A DNA stretch of 64,000 nucleotides from positions 79,138 through 143,137 of the forward strand of contig NZ_CDCG01000044.1 in NCBI RefSeq assembly GCF_000819845.1, written 5' to 3'. Below are positions 61,816 through 64,000 of the stretch, piece after piece. The position numbers and the translations under genes are program-made. Source of the stretch: Aeromonas enteropelogenes (GTDB lineage Bacteria > Pseudomonadota > Gammaproteobacteria > Enterobacterales > Aeromonadaceae). Position 1 is the first letter of the stretch, and the number at the start of each line of letters is the position of its first letter. Below the pieces are notes generated by a model that saw only the letters and a program-made list of their open reading frames with translations, did not search any database and was not told the origin of the DNA.

Positions 61816-62385
61816 ATGCAAGAGATAAATCAGCATCTGGCCCATCGCCTGAGGGGGTTGCGCAGTGAGCTGGGTTGGAGCCTGGATGTAGCGGCGCGGG
61901 AGACCGGAGTCAGCAAGGCTATGCTGGGGCAGATCGAGCGGGGAGAGTCCAGCCCCACGGTGGCGACCCTGTGGAAGATTGCCACCGGTTTTCGGGTTTC
62001 CTTCTCCAGTTTTATCGAACCCGCTCCGGTTACTCAGGGAGAGGCGCTTTATCGTACTGCCGATGCCATCCGTCAGCAGCCGGCGGGGGAGGGAATGCAG
62101 GTTGCTCCTCTCTTTCCCTATGAGAGCCGGTTTGGTTTCGAGTTGCTTGAATTGACTCTGTTACCTGGCTATCAGCGTGAATCCGACCCCCATGAGCCAG
62201 GGGTGACCGAGCATGTCATCGTCATCAGTGGCGTGATGGAGGTGCTGGTGGAAGGGGAGTGGCGCTCGCTGACCCAGGGGGAGGCGGTTCGGTTTGCGGC
62301 CGACTCCCCCCACGGTTATCGTAATCTAGGGGTGGCTCCCGCCATCTTTCATAACCTGATCCACTATCCGGTGAATCGGTCATGA
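61816..62385 (+). CDS. sutR: SutR/YdcN-type XRE-cupin transcriptional regulator
   Basis: 189-residue regulator. The N-terminal helix-turn-helix is nearly that of E. coli SutR (VSKAMLGQIERGESSPTVATLWKIATGFRV). A C-terminal cupin sensor follows (HEPGVTEHVIVISGVMEVLVEGEWRSLTQGEAVRFAADSPHGYRN). E. coli SutR controls sulfur-utilisation genes. It is divergent from ydcO across 108 bp holding two matching inverted repeats, suggesting joint control and autoregulation. GAGGGG lies upstream of ATG 61816. Confidence 0.93.
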   Translation: MQEINQHLAHRLRGLRSELGWSLDVAARETGVSKAMLGQIERGESSPTVATLWKIATGFRVSFSSFIEPAPVTQGEALYRTADAIRQQPAGEGMQVAPLFPYESRFGFELLELTLLPGYQRESDPHEPGVTEHVIVISGVMEVLVEGEWRSLTQGEAVRFAADSPHGYRNLGVAPAIFHNLIHYPVNRS

Positions 62386-62401
62386 AAAATTTTCCGGGCG
62401 A

Positions 62402-63598
62402 TTACCCCGGGCGGCCATCCGCTCTGGGGCTGGTCAGGATGGGGGCATACACCCAGACAAACAGGCCATAAGCCAGGCTCCAGGCTAGGCCGCTCAAGTT
62501 CCAGCCATGCAGGGTGTAAGCAGGCCAAAGCAGCGGAACGAGCACCCGCAACAGCGCTGCCGCAATGATCAGGACAAAAGCACTGCGGATATGGCGTCCC
62601 ACCTGCAAGGCGCGACCACTATGGCCGAGAGAAACCCGTGCGATCATGCCCAGGATCATGGTGCCCAGACAGCCTGCGCTAAGCAGGTGGCTGGCCAAGG
62701 AAAGGGTTATGGACATCCCGGCAGCTTGAGCCGCGAGCGCGAGCAAGCCCAGAGGGATGAATAGATAGGCGAGGTGCAACGACCATAGCAGGGGATGACC
62801 CAAGGTTGTAGGTAACCGCCAGCGCAGCTGGCGCCACAGGTGCAAGCTTGCCGCCACTATATATAGAGGCATCATATAAACGCTGGTCGTCCATTGATTT
62901 GGAAAGAGTAGCCAGATCAACAAGAGCAACCACAAAGAGGCGAGCGCGCCACGTTCCAGCCATACCAGCGGAACCGCTTTATCCAAACCAGTGGCTCTGG
63001 CGGTAAAGAAGGGAATGACCCTTCCTCCCATCACGGCAATCAGGGTGGTAAACAACAATACCGTGGTGATCAACAAATGTTCTAGGGTGGCCCACTCGCC
63101 GTGCCATATCCAGCTTGTTCCATTGAGCAGCGTCAATACCAGCAGTAATGGAACAAAGAAGAGGTTGCGCCATTGCCGGGTGATGATGATGGGCTTGGCG
63201 AGGAACCAGGCGCAAAGTGGCAGCCAGGCAAGATCCGCCACCATCAAAAAGGTATTTTCTTCTCCAAACCAGGGTAGTAGTAGCCGGGGCAATGCCCACA
63301 GACTCACAACCAGAGCCAGTGGCCAGCTTCGCACGCCTGGATGGGCCGTCCAGTTTTGTACCGCGGTCAGCAGAAATCCTGCGACGATGGCTGCACCGAA
63401 CCCAAACAGCATCTCATGGGCATGCCACCAGACAGGGTTGCTGATTCCAGGCATCGACAGCCAACCATTGAGTTGCCCTATCCAACCCAGCATGGCCAGA
63501 GTGGAAAACAGGGCGCCCAACAGGAAGAAAGGCCGAAACCCCAAACGAAACAGGGGGAGTATCCGCTCTTCCTTGCGGCTATCCAGAATCTGATGCAT
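62402..63598 (-). CDS. nnrS: NnrS family protein (nitric oxide response, heme-copper membrane protein)
   Basis: 398-residue, 12-helix membrane protein of the NnrS family, which protects cells from nitric oxide by limiting dinitrosyl-iron formation in Vibrio. LFRLGFRPFFLLGALFSTLAM, NPVWWHAHEMLFGFGAAIVAGFLLTAVQNWT and VMGGRVIPFFTARATGL are signature blocks; several His in them are likely heme/copper ligands. ATG 63598 has GAGG 8 nt upstream. Its promoter carries a 13-bp inverted repeat that suggests tight repression. Confidence 0.93.
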   Translation of the reverse strand: MHQILDSRKEERILPLFRLGFRPFFLLGALFSTLAMLGWIGQLNGWLSMPGISNPVWWHAHEMLFGFGAAIVAGFLLTAVQNWTAHPGVRSWPLALVVSLWALPRLLLPWFGEENTFLMVADLAWLPLCAWFLAKPIIITRQWRNLFFVPLLLVLTLLNGTSWIWHGEWATLEHLLITTVLLFTTLIAVMGGRVIPFFTARATGLDKAVPLVWLERGALASLWLLLLIWLLFPNQWTTSVYMMPLYIVAASLHLWRQLRWRLPTTLGHPLLWSLHLAYLFIPLGLLALAAQAAGMSITLSLASHLLSAGCLGTMILGMIARVSLGHSGRALQVGRHIRSAFVLIIAAALLRVLVPLLWPAYTLHGWNLSGLAWSLAYGLFVWVYAPILTSPRADGRPG

Positions 63599-63615
63599 GA
63601 CGACAACCTCAAACA

Positions 63616-63659
63616 AACATTTCAAAAGTTAATTATAAAATGACTTTTGAAATGTTCAA
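63616..63659 (-). promoter_or_regulatory. nnrS promoter with 13-bp inverted repeat
   Basis: Minus strand: -35 TTGAAC (63659-63654), 16-nt spacer, -10 TATAAT (63637-63632). AACATTTCAAAAG (63616-63628) and CTTTTGAAATGTT (63644-63656) are perfect inverted arms bracketing the -10. Likely operator of a nitric-oxide repressor such as NsrR, by inference. Confidence 0.75.
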
Positions 63660-63768
63660 TTTAAATCAGTGCTGATGATGCCTTGGTGTAAAAACCATCG
63701 AAAAACGCATGGTTTGATTGGTATTTGAGCGGTTGAGTCGATATTCGCAATAATCTTCAAAAAACGCC

Positions 63769-63796
63769 TTGCCAAGCTGATTCACGGCCCTATAAT
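63769..63796 (+). promoter_or_regulatory. rRNA operon promoter P1
   Basis: TTGCCA (63769-63774), 16-nt spacer, TATAAT (63791-63796), followed by GCGCCTCC, the GC-rich discriminator of rrn P1. An A-tract just upstream resembles an UP element. Confidence 0.82.
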
Positions 63797-63870
63797 GCGC
63801 CTCCATCGACACGGCAAGCGGCAACGCAAAGCCCGAGTCGATAACCTCGAAAAGCCTTTGAAAATAAGGC

Positions 63871-63898
63871 TTGACTCGAGAAGGCGGTTGAGTAGAAT
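63871..63898 (+). promoter_or_regulatory. rRNA operon promoter P2
   Basis: TTGACT (63871-63876), 16-nt spacer, TAGAAT (63893-63898), about 100 bp downstream of P1 as in other rrn operons. Confidence 0.78.
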
Positions 63899-63910
63899 GC
63901 CACTCCCGCA

Positions 63911-63943
63911 GCAGCCAAAAGCTGCGTCGCTCTTTAACAATTT
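63911..63943 (+). promoter_or_regulatory. rrn leader antitermination site (boxB-boxA)
   Basis: boxB-like hairpin GCAGC-CAAAA-GCTGC (63911-63925), then boxA GCTCTTTAACAATTT (63929-63943), followed by AATCTGTGTGGGCACTC as in other 16S leaders. The 16S gene itself begins beyond the window. Confidence 0.88.
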
Positions 63944-64000
63944 GAATCAAGCAATCTGTGTGGGCACTCACAGCATCGAGCATCAAAAACAATTTTTGAT

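Noticed and set aside
63666..63992. A 108-codon minus-strand frame at the window end
   Set aside because: It lies in the rRNA operon promoter and leader region, whose P1, P2 and boxA elements explain the sequence.

Overview
The window is high-GC gammaproteobacterial chromosome, and gene content and protein similarity point to Aeromonas or a close relative. Evidence includes metF with MetJ boxes, uvrA/ssb with a LexA box, dhaKLM-gldA-dhaR, sutR-ydcO, slyB, hslR-hslO, an AdeP-type permease under a PurR box, and several chemoreceptors and GGDEF proteins. No phage, insertion sequence or CRISPR array was seen. Most of the window is ordinary core genome in short operons separated by clear intrinsic terminators.

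Layout. 1-13370: a truncated MHS-family transporter, a Dph6-like ATPase, AphA phosphatase, an HDOD protein, a GNAT enzyme, an FAD-linked oxidase, a COG0523 GTPase, the MdtD-like exporter, a chemoreceptor with a sigma-28 promoter, a YbaK-like editing protein, folB-folK and plsY. 13417-13783: tRNA-Phe, tRNA-Thr, tRNA-Phe, tRNA-Asn. 14177-19425: two diguanylate cyclases, an LpoB-like lipoprotein and an SdaC/TdcC-type permease. 19490-30629: exoD, ydhR with a divergent HxlR regulator, amtB with sigma-54 and NtrC sites, slyB, ygbA with an FNR-type box, aminopeptidase P with a GntR regulator, pckA carrying a one-base frameshift, hslO and hslR. 31445-33930: a Nudix-PAP2 fusion coupled to a YdiK-like permease.

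34085-37100 is the accessory region. It is a low-GC, minus-strand block of three unrecognised genes around a VCR-like integron attC site (36073-36197), with degenerate attC-like remnants at both ends and no integrase gene in the window. It is read here as an integrase-less cassette cluster. One cassette encodes a transglutaminase-like Cys/His/Asp protein. The other encodes a translationally coupled pair: a glycine-rich membrane protein and a 460-residue protein with a coiled-coil start. This is the best candidate for an undescribed (defence, toxin or envelope) system.

37444-43095 holds the dihydroxyacetone/glycerol module (dhaR convergent to dhaK-dhaL-dhaM-gldA). 43326-54695 holds adeP, a cold-shock gene, a CDF transporter, ssb/uvrA, a CHASE4-GGDEF protein and OmpW. 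54916-58283 is a chemoreceptor directly followed by an orphan sugar-type binding protein. 59482-63598 holds metF, ydcO/sutR with paired operators, and nnrS. The window ends inside the P1/P2 promoters and boxA leader of an rRNA operon on the plus strand.
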